Position numbers and translations under genes: made by a program. A stretch of DNA of 64,000 nucleotides from Vulcanimicrobiota bacterium (lineage in GTDB: Bacteria; Vulcanimicrobiota; Xenobia; Xenobiales; JADMJV01): positions 1-64,000 of the forward strand of contig JAFKGI010000026.1 in NCBI GenBank assembly GCA_017307785.1, given 5' to 3'. Positions 25,499-33,256 of the stretch are shown here, in pieces. Each line of letters opens with the position of its first letter. Within the stretch, counting starts at the first letter, position 1. Below the pieces are notes generated by a model, which ran no database searches, was not told the origin of the DNA, and worked only from the letters and a program-made list of their open reading frames with translations.

Positions 25499-26410
25499 AT
25501 GATCAACCTCATCGGTCTGCTTCTCATCGCTCTTTTCGCTTTCAGCGGCTACAAACGAGGCCTGATAAGAATGCTTGCCTCCTTGATGGCGCTGGCCATA
25601 GCCGGTCTGGTCTGCCAGCCTTTTGGGGGAATTGGCGCCATCTTTTTGCCTTCCAGTGTGCCCAAAGTCTTTGCTCCCCTGGGCGGCACCCTGGTGGCCG
25701 GCATCTTCTTCTTCGTCGTGCTCGACTTGCTGATCGGCATTCCGCTGAAGAAGCAGGCGAAGGCCCGCGAAGAAGCGGGCGAGCCCAAAGTGCTACCCTG
25801 GGAGGCCTATACTGGATTGGTCTTCGGTCTGTTTTGGGGATTGGGCATCAGCGTGCTGATTTTCTCGGGAATCGCGGCCATCGGCCGGGCTCAGCGAGCC
25901 GTGCGCAGGTCGGAAGCCATGGTGTCCTACCGCGAAAAGCACCCCGGGCCCTGGGGCACCATTATGGAAAAAGACCTGAGACAGGTGCTGGAAGTCGGCC
26001 CTCCGCCCGAACAAGGCGAAGCCTGGGCCGAGATGGTGGAGAGCTCGGTTTTCGCCCCGGTCGTCGACAAAGTCAATCCGCTGGACGCCAAGGTGGAGAA
26101 AACCCTTACCGATTTGTCAGTGGTCTGCAATGATCCTCAGCTGTTCACGCTCTTTCAGGCTCACCCCACCGTTCAGGCCTTTATGGCCAATCCTGTTTTC
26201 ATCGGGCTCGCGCAAGATCCTCAGATTGCCGAAGCGGTCCGTGCCGGCAACTACAAAGCCGTCATGGATCACCCCAAGATTAGCCAGGTTGCTCAAGATC
26301 CGCTGTTACGCCAGCAACTCAAGGAGCTGAAGATCGACAAGCTGCTGGCCGACATCCGCGAACAGAGTTACAAACTGCCCCGCAATGCTACGCGACGCCG
26401 TTACCGCTGA
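25499..26410 (+). CDS. CvpA-like membrane protein with extra C-terminal domain
   Basis: 303 aa. The N-terminal 150 residues resemble CvpA (INLIGLLLIALFAFSGYKRG, then four hydrophobic helices). The C-terminal half is soluble with short repeated segments (DPQLFTLFQAHPTVQAFM; DPQIAEAVRAGNYKAVMDHP; DPLLRQQLKELKI) that recall STI1-like helical motifs. CvpA proteins are inner-membrane proteins with poorly defined envelope roles. Its 3' end overlaps the next acetyltransferase gene by 26 bp. Confidence 0.65.
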   Translation: MINLIGLLLIALFAFSGYKRGLIRMLASLMALAIAGLVCQPFGGIGAIFLPSSVPKVFAPLGGTLVAGIFFFVVLDLLIGIPLKKQAKAREEAGEPKVLPWEAYTGLVFGLFWGLGISVLIFSGIAAIGRAQRAVRRSEAMVSYREKHPGPWGTIMEKDLRQVLEVGPPPEQGEAWAEMVESSVFAPVVDKVNPLDAKVEKTLTDLSVVCNDPQLFTLFQAHPTVQAFMANPVFIGLAQDPQIAEAVRAGNYKAVMDHPKISQVAQDPLLRQQLKELKIDKLLADIREQSYKLPRNATRRRYR

Positions 26411-26909
26411 CGCCGAGGCCATCGCTCGCATCCAACGCCAGTCGGTGGAGGCGATGGATTCGACCATGGCGGCTCCGGCGACCGCCGAGGACATTGTTTC
26501 TCAGTTGCAGGCCATGGGTCCACGCGAAGTCTGGCTGGTGGTCGAGGAGGCCGAAGGCGTGGTGGGTTGGGGCGTGGTCAAGAAATACTCCCCCCGCCCC
26601 GGCTACGACCTGTGCTGCGAAACCTCGATTTTCCTGGACCGGGAGCTGGTGGGACGGGGACTCGGCCGCCCTTTACAGCAAGCTCTGCTAGACCGCGCCG
26701 TGGCTTTGAACTACCACCACGTGGTAGCCAAAATCTGGGCCGACAACGCCGGCTCGATTCGCTTCCATGAACGCTTCGGCTATGAGATGGTCGGTGTCCA
26801 GCGCGAAATCGGCTGGGTCGGCGGCCAGTGGCGCGATGTGGCCATCATGCAAAAAATCTTCAGGGCCGGTCCAGCAATCCCGCTTCAGCGGAGTAGTCAG
26901 GCTGATTAG
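26385..26909 (+). CDS. GNAT acetyltransferase, phosphinothricin-acetyltransferase-like
   Basis: 174 aa. The start MLRDAVTADAEAIARIQ, the ETSIFLDRELVGRGLGRPLQ acetyl-CoA loop and the IWADNAGSIRFHERFGYEMV motif are typical of the Pat/YncA-like GNAT branch. These acetylate amino groups of phosphinothricin-like compounds or methionine derivatives; the true acceptor is unknown. It overlaps the CvpA-like gene at its start and the minus-strand gene at its end (50 bp). Confidence 0.82.
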   Translation: MLRDAVTADAEAIARIQRQSVEAMDSTMAAPATAEDIVSQLQAMGPREVWLVVEEAEGVVGWGVVKKYSPRPGYDLCCETSIFLDRELVGRGLGRPLQQALLDRAVALNYHHVVAKIWADNAGSIRFHERFGYEMVGVQREIGWVGGQWRDVAIMQKIFRAGPAIPLQRSSQAD

Positions 26910-27423
26910 AACCCCAGCCGAACAAGCCCGAGAGTGGCTCGCGGCAAAACAAACTGAGCGGATTGACCAGAATCGGAACAATTTTCTCGCCCTCTACCAA
27001 ACAGTAACCGGGCCAGGTTTCGCATAGATTCGTGCGAGGACCGGAGCTCAGTGGCTGAAAGCACAGGAAACGAGGTTCCGGACAACTGAGATCACGACAA
27101 ACTCGCAAGCAAGGGGCGAACTCATCCGCGTTGCCCCACCAGAGAGTCGACTCTTTGGACCTGCGTGTAATCAGGACTTGACAGAAAGCTCCCCCTGTTC
27201 CGGAACCTGACTTGACCTGCCACCCTAGACCAGAGGGGGCGAGTCCCTTTTCGTTGCGAACTTCTACCCAATGCCCGGGCAGACGGGCCAGGGCCCAATC
27301 TTCGGAAAAGGAGGGCAACAGGACCAGGAAAGTTGCCAAGGCCAAAGCCATCAAAATGCGGACAGGGGAGACTCTTTGTCTGACTTTTTCTGGTTCCGCA
27401 ATGCCGACATTCTGGGGGCGCAT
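26860..27423 (-). CDS. Exported Cys-containing protein of unknown function
   Basis: 187 aa. After a polar N-terminus there is one hydrophobic helix (ILMALALATFLVLLPSF, residues about 23-39), then an extracytoplasmic domain with about nine cysteines that could form disulfides. No family recognised. It lies 20 bp downstream of the spoIID-like gene stop and may be the last gene of that operon. However, TAATTT sits six bases before its ATG and no Shine-Dalgarno is present, so it could also be transcribed leaderless. Confidence 0.5.
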   Translation of the reverse strand: MRPQNVGIAEPEKVRQRVSPVRILMALALATFLVLLPSFSEDWALARLPGHWVEVRNEKGLAPSGLGWQVKSGSGTGGAFCQVLITRRSKESTLWWGNADEFAPCLRVCRDLSCPEPRFLCFQPLSSGPRTNLCETWPGYCLVEGEKIVPILVNPLSLFCREPLSGLFGWGSNQPDYSAEAGLLDRP

Positions 27424-27443
27424 CCAGAAAAATTACGACAGTT

Positions 27444-29405
27444 CTAGGGAAAAACCCGCGTGGGAACCGGCTCGGGGCTAAGCAGCACGGTGCCCGGATA
27501 ATAGTGGGTAAGCAACTGGCGATAACCCTGGCCGGCTTTGGCCCGGCCGGAGGCGCCCTCCTGGCACATTCCCACGCCGTGGCCCCAGCCTCCGCCCTTG
27601 AGGCGGATGGTGCGGGCCTCCCCCACTCCCTGGACATCCACGTAGAAGAGGCTGCTCTGCAAACCGCCGGCGCCGATTTTGCCGCCGCTGGTCAGCCAGC
27701 GCACGCTGTCGCCGCCCAAAGTGAGATCCACTGGATCGGCGCCCAGTTTGAGTTCAGCCACGCGACCCGAACGATCGCGTCGGCTGACTTCGATGCTTTT
27801 CAGGGTGGTCAGAGTGGCGCCCGGGATCAGCACCGGCACCGAGTCCTTGAGCTTGCCCTCGAATTGAGACCAGGCCATCGATTCTTCCCAACGGAAGCGT
27901 CCGGCGGCAGAACAATAGGCGGGGAAGCGCCCGTCCAGCCAACCGCGAAATGCCGTCTCCTGGGTCAGGTCGGCCTGGGGGGAGGCGGGCAATTGATCGT
28001 AGGTTCCAGCCAGATAGACCTTGTCGGTCGCGCCCGGCCAGGTATCTTTGGCGTCCACTCCGTGCCCACCGCAACAGGCGTGAAAAGAACAATCCGCCGG
28101 CTTGTCACGAAACTGCAGTTGCTCGCCGCGGGTAGCAACCACCGCTGCATTGGTGTAAGGATGCTCGGCGGCCAGGCCACGATAGACCTGACAGTGCACC
28201 TCACTGCAAACGTCAAAACCTTCGCCCTGGTGCCGCCCCAGGTGACTGAGAGCGTAGGTTCTGGCCACCACCGCCATCGCCTTGAGGGCCTCGGCGGGAA
28301 AGGTGAAGGGCACCTCGCTGGGAATCACCCCGGCCAGATAGCTGTCGCTGGGCAGCTGATTGATACCGCTAATTCCGCTGGCCGAGGCCTTCAGGGTGAG
28401 CTTGCCGCGATAAGCTGACCAGCGCACGGTATCGTTGGCATTCTCCTGCCAGCAGTTCAGGTAAGGCGAAGCCGAAAGAGTCAGCTCGGGCCCCAGCTTC
28501 ACCTCTTTGTTGGAAAGCACCTGATAGAGGTCACCCTCTTTGGCCACGATGTGCAGATGCTTGCCCAGCGGCTTGTTCTTATCGCTCAGGATGGTGCGGG
28601 TGGCGCTGAAGTCGAGGGCGCCATCCGAGGCCACCAGGGTGCCCAGACCCACCTTGACCATCGTTTCCCCGGGCTGCTGAGGCAAAGGGGTAAAGGAAAG
28701 CTGCGGATCTACCAGGGGCGGGCTGGTCTTGGGCAGACTCAAACGCAGTTTGGGGTCGAGGCGATTGAGCAGTCCGGCCAGCAAACCCAGGACCTGCTTG
28801 CTGTGACTGTTCTCCGGCACCAGCAAGTCCTCGCCCAGGTAGATGGCTCCCCCCCTCTGCACCACGCTGGGGGCGTCGGCCGGCTTGTCCCACTGGGCCA
28901 GCACGTAGCTCTCTGGAGAAGCCTCGACGATCATGGCCTGATGGCGGGCCAGCGGAATCAAACCGTAAGGTGGAGCCAGCTTGAGGGCCTCGGTCTCCCC
29001 GGCAGTGCCGTTCCAGCGCAAAAATTTGACGCCAAGTTCCGGGCCCAGGGCCAGGCCGTTGGGATCCCAACTGCTGTTGTCCGCCTTCTTATAGGAAGTC
29101 TGATAACTGGCCAGCAACTTACCGCCGCCGTCCAGATGCTTGCGAATCGAGTTCAGGCTGCTCTGCTCCAGGTTGCGAGCATTGCACAAGACCAGCACCG
29201 GAGTAGAAATCTTACCCAGCTGATTCTCGTTGAGGACTTCCACGTGCAGCCCTAGATGCTCCAGGGCCGTCTTGGCGCCCAGCCACTCCCAGCGTGCCTT
29301 CCAGCCCAGCTGGCGAAAGGTGTTCTCGCTGCGCAGCAAGCTAACTTTGGGCTTATCCGCCCAGGCCGGAGCCAGCAAGGCCAGGGCCAACAGCCATTTC
29401 TTCAT
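27444..29405 (-). CDS. SpoIID/LytB-domain protein with large N-terminal region
   Basis: 653 aa with signal peptide MKKWLLALALLAPAWA. Residues about 350-640 form a SpoIID domain: YLAGVIPSEVPFTFPAEALK (with the Glu that is catalytic in SpoIID), AVVARTYALSHLGRH and the C-terminal GGGWGHGVGMCQEGASGRAK followed by LLTHYYPGT. SpoIID cleaves peptidoglycan glycan strands lacking stem peptides. The N-terminal 250 residues (VLVLCNARNLEQSSLNSIRK, GGKLLASYQTSYKK) look like a ThuA/GATase-like Rossmann fold. Its ATG overlaps the murQ stop (ATGA), tying glycan cleavage to MurNAc recycling. Confidence 0.85.
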   Translation of the reverse strand: MKKWLLALALLAPAWADKPKVSLLRSENTFRQLGWKARWEWLGAKTALEHLGLHVEVLNENQLGKISTPVLVLCNARNLEQSSLNSIRKHLDGGGKLLASYQTSYKKADNSSWDPNGLALGPELGVKFLRWNGTAGETEALKLAPPYGLIPLARHQAMIVEASPESYVLAQWDKPADAPSVVQRGGAIYLGEDLLVPENSHSKQVLGLLAGLLNRLDPKLRLSLPKTSPPLVDPQLSFTPLPQQPGETMVKVGLGTLVASDGALDFSATRTILSDKNKPLGKHLHIVAKEGDLYQVLSNKEVKLGPELTLSASPYLNCWQENANDTVRWSAYRGKLTLKASASGISGINQLPSDSYLAGVIPSEVPFTFPAEALKAMAVVARTYALSHLGRHQGEGFDVCSEVHCQVYRGLAAEHPYTNAAVVATRGEQLQFRDKPADCSFHACCGGHGVDAKDTWPGATDKVYLAGTYDQLPASPQADLTQETAFRGWLDGRFPAYCSAAGRFRWEESMAWSQFEGKLKDSVPVLIPGATLTTLKSIEVSRRDRSGRVAELKLGADPVDLTLGGDSVRWLTSGGKIGAGGLQSSLFYVDVQGVGEARTIRLKGGGWGHGVGMCQEGASGRAKAGQGYRQLLTHYYPGTVLLSPEPVPTRVFP

Positions 29406-30214
29406 GCCTGAAGAGCTTTTCTCAGGTCTCCCCCGGCCGCTGCCAGACGTTTTTCCGCCTCTTCCCAGGCAATGCCGGCGCTCTGCGAGAGGATCCGCAC
29501 CAGCCGAATCTGCAGCTTTTCACAGGTGGGGGTCAGGTTGGCCATCAGGTTGCCCAAAGTCTTGCCCAGCAGCACCATAGTGCCGGTGCTGATCTTGTTG
29601 AGAGCCATTTTCGTGGCGGTGCCCGCCTTGAGACGGGTAGAGCCGGCCAGAATCTCGGGACCGACTTCCAGCAGCACCGGATGAGTGGCGGCCGCCTGCA
29701 GCGGCGACCCCGGATTGCAAAAAATGGAACCTGTCAGCGCTTTACGAGCGGTGGCTTCCTGCAAGGCTCCGAGCACAAACGGGGTGCGTCCGGACGCCGA
29801 GATTCCCACCACCACGTCCAGTTCCGCCACCTCGCGCAGCTGCATCTCCTCGGCGCCCACTTCAAAGCGATCTTCGGCGTGCTCCACGGCCCGTAAAAAA
29901 GCGTTGTGACCACCCGCCAAAATGGCCTGGACCATCTCGGGCGGAGTGCCGAAAGTGGGGGGACACTCGGCCGCATCCAACATGCCCAGACGGCCACTGG
30001 TCCCCGCACCCACATAAAAGAGACGTCCGCCCTGGGCCAGTCGATCGGCGGTCGCCTCCACCAGAGCGGCCAGGGCAGGCACGGCTCGATCGACGGCTTC
30101 CAGAACCTTGTGGTCCTGTCGGTTCATCAACTGGAGAATCTCCAGTGCGCTCATCTTATCCAGGTTGGCGCTTTCGGGATTGGGCTGTTCAGTGAGGGCG
30201 CGATTCAGGTCCAC
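29402..30214 (-). CDS. murQ: N-acetylmuramic acid 6-phosphate etherase
   Basis: 270 aa from GTG 30214, which overlaps the upstream TAG and follows AGAGGAG; a GTG at 30232 is also open but has no ribosome site. SIS-domain enzyme with FYVGAGTSGRLGMLDAAECP (the Glu is catalytic in MurQ), VVVGISASGRTPFV, NPGSPLQ and LKAGTATKMALNKISTG. It cleaves the lactyl ether of MurNAc-6-phosphate to GlcNAc-6-phosphate and lactate in the cytosol. It is somewhat shorter than E. coli MurQ (298 aa) at the C-terminus. No PTS MurP or AnmK is adjacent, so the source of MurNAc-6-P is not shown. Confidence 0.93.
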   Translation of the reverse strand: MDLNRALTEQPNPESANLDKMSALEILQLMNRQDHKVLEAVDRAVPALAALVEATADRLAQGGRLFYVGAGTSGRLGMLDAAECPPTFGTPPEMVQAILAGGHNAFLRAVEHAEDRFEVGAEEMQLREVAELDVVVGISASGRTPFVLGALQEATARKALTGSIFCNPGSPLQAAATHPVLLEVGPEILAGSTRLKAGTATKMALNKISTGTMVLLGKTLGNLMANLTPTCEKLQIRLVRILSQSAGIAWEEAEKRLAAAGGDLRKALQA

Positions 30215-31752
30215 TAGTTCTCCTCTTGCCACTCCAGCCAGGCCAGGCCGCCGGGAGGCAACACCAGATATTCTTTGCGACGGCGCTTATCGGATTCCCG
30301 ATCCAGCTTGGCCGGCTGGCCGGAGCCGTCGACGCAATTGATGTTCTCGGGAGGCCAGTTGCGTACCTCCGGATAGGTGGTTTTGGCCGATTGCTTGGAG
30401 AGATTGTGCAAGACCAGCATGCGTCGCTTGCCGTTGCTCAAGAAGCGGCGCTCCACCACCGGCCAGGCCAGCACGGAGTCGAGAATGGCCGGCTGAGTCA
30501 TCAGCAGACCCGAGAAACGAATGCCGAAGCTGTGAGGTCCTGCGCGCAGACGTCGCGGTCCATCCACGAAGTCCATATCGACGTACGGGTCGCTGGCGCC
30601 GCCCAGGTTCACCTGGAAGATCTTGTCACCGTCGATGCGCATCAACACGGAAACCAGTCCGCCCTCGAGTCGGCTTTTCAAAAAGATCAGGTAGAAAAAG
30701 TAATCGTCTTCCCGCTCGATATCGAATCGCATCCAGAACATCTGGTCGCGCCCGACCTTGACCATTTTGCCGGGTTCACCGTCGGGGTAGGTCACTTCCA
30801 GGACATCGAAGGCTTTTTGCACAGCGCGCCCCTGCTCGGCCTCCATGACCTGATAACTCACGGGCTCCGCGGCGTTCTTGAAGTCCAGGAAACGATTTCC
30901 TTTGGTGTGGGCGCGAACCCAATCCTGGGCCGCTTTCTCGTCTGCCGTTTTAGCGGTCACGCTCAGACAATCGCGAGCACTCAGTCCGGATAGCAGGGTG
31001 TAAACGTCGCTTTTGGTTACATCTCCCAAGGTCAGGAAGTTGTCCACCGCCGTGGCCGAGCCGATAATCTCGGATTTACCCGTGGGCCTTGGCACGAACG
31101 CCCAGATCCAGCGGGCGCTGGTTGCCAGGTGAGACCAGATCCCCATGGCCTCGACCTGCGCTTCCTCCAGCAGGTTCTTATCGCCCAGGTACTTGGAGGC
31201 GGACGCCAGCGCTTTCACCTGATAGCTGCGCTCGGGGCGCCAGAGGGCTCCCGGTGCTTTGGCATCCGAGCCCGGCGCATAGGCGGGGCTATCGAGACGA
31301 GCCGGATCAAAGGAGGTGTGTGCGCCGAACGGAAAGCTCTGGGTATTGAAGTGGTGGAGCTGAGCCAGACCCTGCGCGAACTGATTGATCTGTTCACGAC
31401 GACGAGGATCCGGGTTGCGTCGATCCATCTCGATCAAGGCCAGGGTGACCAGAGCCGCCTGATCCGCTTCGCCGTGCAGCCAGGCCGGTTCGCGTTGTCC
31501 ATGAACTTCCTGGAGGCGCGGATAGTCTTGCAGCCAGGCCATATAGGGCACCAGTAACTGATTGGCCTGGATGGTATGGGCCGGCGTGCCCGACTCGGCC
31601 AGAGCAAAGGCAAGAAAAGCGTTGTTGAAGTTAGTCTGACCGGGGTTGCTGGGAGTGACCGACTGGGGTTGAAGCCGAGCGGTCCAGGCGGTTTCCTGGG
31701 CCAGGGCCGGGCCGCTCAAGAGCAGGGCCGCGGCCAAGAGGAACTTCTTCAT
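30214..31752 (-). CDS. Secreted protein of unknown function, envelope operon
   Basis: 512 aa with signal peptide MKKFLLAAALLLSGPALAQ. Residues about 40-260 are helical with Trp/His/Tyr-rich loops and could form an alpha/alpha barrel (ALVTLALIEMDRRNPDPRRR, then LAQLHHFNTQSFPFGAHTSF). The C-terminal part is beta-rich with FWMRFDIEREDDYFFYLIFL. A polysaccharide-related enzyme or binding protein is possible but unproven. Its ATG overlaps the lptA-like stop (ATGA), and its stop overlaps the murQ start. Confidence 0.65.
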   Translation of the reverse strand: MKKFLLAAALLLSGPALAQETAWTARLQPQSVTPSNPGQTNFNNAFLAFALAESGTPAHTIQANQLLVPYMAWLQDYPRLQEVHGQREPAWLHGEADQAALVTLALIEMDRRNPDPRRREQINQFAQGLAQLHHFNTQSFPFGAHTSFDPARLDSPAYAPGSDAKAPGALWRPERSYQVKALASASKYLGDKNLLEEAQVEAMGIWSHLATSARWIWAFVPRPTGKSEIIGSATAVDNFLTLGDVTKSDVYTLLSGLSARDCLSVTAKTADEKAAQDWVRAHTKGNRFLDFKNAAEPVSYQVMEAEQGRAVQKAFDVLEVTYPDGEPGKMVKVGRDQMFWMRFDIEREDDYFFYLIFLKSRLEGGLVSVLMRIDGDKIFQVNLGGASDPYVDMDFVDGPRRLRAGPHSFGIRFSGLLMTQPAILDSVLAWPVVERRFLSNGKRRMLVLHNLSKQSAKTTYPEVRNWPPENINCVDGSGQPAKLDRESDKRRRKEYLVLPPGGLAWLEWQEEN

Positions 31753-32510
31753 TCATCCACTCCCGGCAGACGTGGTGGTGGAGCGGTGGTCGGGACCGCC
31801 ATAGGAAACGGCGGCTCCATTGGTACCGGGTCGGCCGGTCCGGGCGAAGCCGGGACTTGCTTCGGCTTGTTCTTGTCTTCCAAAAGCGTGCGGGCCGTCA
31901 CTCCACCGTCGGCTTCGATGACGTTGGTGGCCAGGTTCATGCGCGCGCGCTCACTGGTCAGCCAGTCACCGTCGCCGCGTTCCACGCGCACGTTGCCCTG
32001 CATGTAGACCATCTGCTGATCGCGGTAGTAGGTGGCCTTGTCACAAAAGGCGTGACGATCGCCCTGATCCACCTTGACGCCGCCACGGGCCTCACCGTAA
32101 CCCTTGCCCCACTGATATTCCAGCTCGTTGCCGGTCATGATGGTGGGCGCGCCATCCTTACCACCCGGGCCTTTGGTGCTCACCATCTTGACGTTGCCGC
32201 TCAAGACGGCGCGCTGGTCTTCATAGAAAACCTTCATGCGCTTGCCGGTGACGGTGGTGCCTTCACCCGTGATCTTCACCCCGCCCTGAAACTCACCGAT
32301 CTTTTTGTCGGTGAAGAACTCGGCGTAGGGAGCGGTCATGGTATATTTGTCGGTGGTGATCTTGACGTCACCGATGAGGCGAACCTTCTTGTGCTTTTCG
32401 TCAAAGTCCAGCTTCTTGGAGTACATCTGGACTTCTTTACCTTTGGGGGCGGCCTGCACCGCCGGTAACAGCAGCGTCGCGCCAATAAGGAAGGGTAGTA
32501 TTCGCTTCAT
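31749..32510 (-). CDS. LptA/OstA-like periplasmic protein
   Basis: 253 aa with signal peptide MKRILPFLIGATLLLPAVQA. The body is a run of beta-jellyroll repeats: LDFDEKHKKVRLIGDVKITT, MTAPYAEFFTDKKIGEFQGG, KRMKVFYEDQRAVLSGNVKM, ATYYRDQQMVYMQGNVRVER. This OstA/LptA pattern (substrate-like strands with GxV turns) builds the periplasmic bridge that carries LPS to the outer membrane. The C-terminus is a Pro-rich tail. Strong GAAGGAGG upstream. It heads an operon with the unknown secreted gene, murQ and spoIID-like gene, and implies an outer membrane. Confidence 0.82.
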   Translation of the reverse strand: MKRILPFLIGATLLLPAVQAAPKGKEVQMYSKKLDFDEKHKKVRLIGDVKITTDKYTMTAPYAEFFTDKKIGEFQGGVKITGEGTTVTGKRMKVFYEDQRAVLSGNVKMVSTKGPGGKDGAPTIMTGNELEYQWGKGYGEARGGVKVDQGDRHAFCDKATYYRDQQMVYMQGNVRVERGDGDWLTSERARMNLATNVIEADGGVTARTLLEDKNKPKQVPASPGPADPVPMEPPFPMAVPTTAPPPRLPGVDE

Positions 32511-32556
32511 CTTTGCCTCCTTCGCCCGGATTCAGGGCTGGCCCCCCGGGAAAATG

Positions 32557-32583
32557 AAAAAAGGCTCACGCTGGAGCCTTTTC
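32557..32583 (-). terminator. Rho-independent terminator after yqzL-like gene
   Basis: GGCTC-CAGCGT-GAGCC hairpin followed on the minus strand by TTTTTT. It lies between the yqzL-like stop and the lptA-like gene. On the plus strand it is followed by TTTT, so it may work both ways. Confidence 0.75.
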
Positions 32584-32615
32584 CCTATTCACTTTATCTT
32601 GTATCTGTTGTCGTG

Positions 32616-32720
32616 TCAGCTGCCTGAGCGAGAGTCCAGGTTCTGTCGGTAGAGCAGGTATGCTTCTAGGGAACCAGTGGACTGAAAGAGTTTCCAGAAC
32701 ATTTCAGTGGTCATCGTCAT
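32616..32720 (-). CDS. YqzL-like mini-protein
   Basis: 34 aa starting MTMTTEMFWKLFQSTGSLEA and continuing YLLYRQN. The W-K-x-F-x-x-T-G-x-x-x-x-Y-L-L-Y pattern matches the YqzL family of tiny conserved proteins known mostly from Firmicutes, where the function is unknown. A strong AGGAGG lies about 9 bp before the ATG at 32720, with a promoter about 130 bp upstream (32853-32881) and a terminator right after the gene. This is good evidence for a real expressed short gene. Confidence 0.75.
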   Translation of the reverse strand: MTMTTEMFWKLFQSTGSLEAYLLYRQNLDSRSGS

Positions 32721-32802
32721 GGGGTCGTGCCTCCTGTAAGTCTAGACGCGGCAGGCTCTGTGCTCAGGCATTTGCAGCGTAGTTTTGCTTGGGGAAGAAC
32801 TC

Positions 32803-32830
32803 GGAAAGCCCATTGTTACGGGCTTTTTTA
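32803..32830 (+). terminator. Hairpin with T-tract; plus-strand terminator or yqzL leader stem
   Basis: AAAGCCC-ATTGTTAC-GGGCTTTTTT reads as an intrinsic terminator on the plus strand, but no plus-strand gene precedes it. On the minus strand the same stem lies in the 5' leader of the yqzL-like mRNA, preceded by A/T-rich sequence. It may be a leader structure rather than a terminator. Confidence 0.5.
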
Positions 32831-32852
32831 TCCCGGTCTTAGGTCCGGTCGG

Positions 32853-32881
32853 AGTATAGCACAGTCATTTTTCCATGGCAA
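32853..32881 (-). promoter_or_regulatory. Sigma70-type promoter for yqzL-like gene
   Basis: On the minus strand, -35 TTGCCA (32881-32876), 17-bp spacer, -10 TATACT (32858-32853). It predicts a transcript start near 32846 and a leader of about 125 nt with the 32803-32830 stem, before the strong ribosome site at the yqzL-like gene. Confidence 0.7.
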
Positions 32882-33030
32882 GCACCCCGTCGAGACCTTT
32901 TTTCATTACTCCTTCCAGATGGCGTAATTCAAGGAACCGCAGAATATTTTTCAATTAGCCTGTGCAGCCTTACTAAAGCCAACCTTAGCCCCTTGCCACG
33001 AGTTCCCAGGACGTTCTGCAGCTGTTTCAG
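32882..33030. other. Intergenic stretch without recognised gene
   Basis: About 150 bp between the yqzL promoter and the foldback repeat. It is A/T-richer than the surroundings (for example AATATTTTTCAATTAGCC). No ORF with a ribosome site, tRNA or clear hairpin seen. Confidence 0.5.
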
Positions 33031-33182
33031 TCCGAAGGGGGAGCGGGGAAGGATGGGAAGGAGGAAAGAGCTGAATCTAGCTCGTTTTTAGAGGTGGACT
33101 CGCGCAGGAGCGAGTCCACCCAAAAAAACGCCCTGCAGCATGGTCTCTCCCGCTCCCCCAGTTCCCCACCTCCCCCTTCGGA
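33031..33182. repeat. Purine/pyrimidine foldback element, best copy
   Basis: 152 bp. Perfect 13-bp terminal inverted repeat TCCGAAGGGGGAG ... CTCCCCCTTCGGA, extended by imperfectly pairing purine-rich and pyrimidine-rich arms. A second, internal perfect 11-bp hairpin GGTGGACTCGC-GCAGGA-GCGAGTCCACC (33093-33120) is followed by A7 on the plus strand. There is no coding potential. The ends define the family seen also at 8851-8991 and 57935-58083. Confidence 0.7.
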
Positions 33183-33202
33183 CAAAGCGGACGCGTATAG
33201 CA

Positions 33203-33236
33203 AAAAGCCCCGAGCTACTTAGAGCTCAGGGCTTTG
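33203..33236 (-). terminator. Terminator of the sucCD operon
   Basis: AAAGCCC and GAGCT pair with AGCTC and GGGCTTT around a short loop, followed on the minus strand by TTTTT. It lies 20 bp after the sucD stop and is a good intrinsic terminator. Confidence 0.8.
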
Positions 33237-33256
33237 GGGTCTACGGCCGGGGGGCT

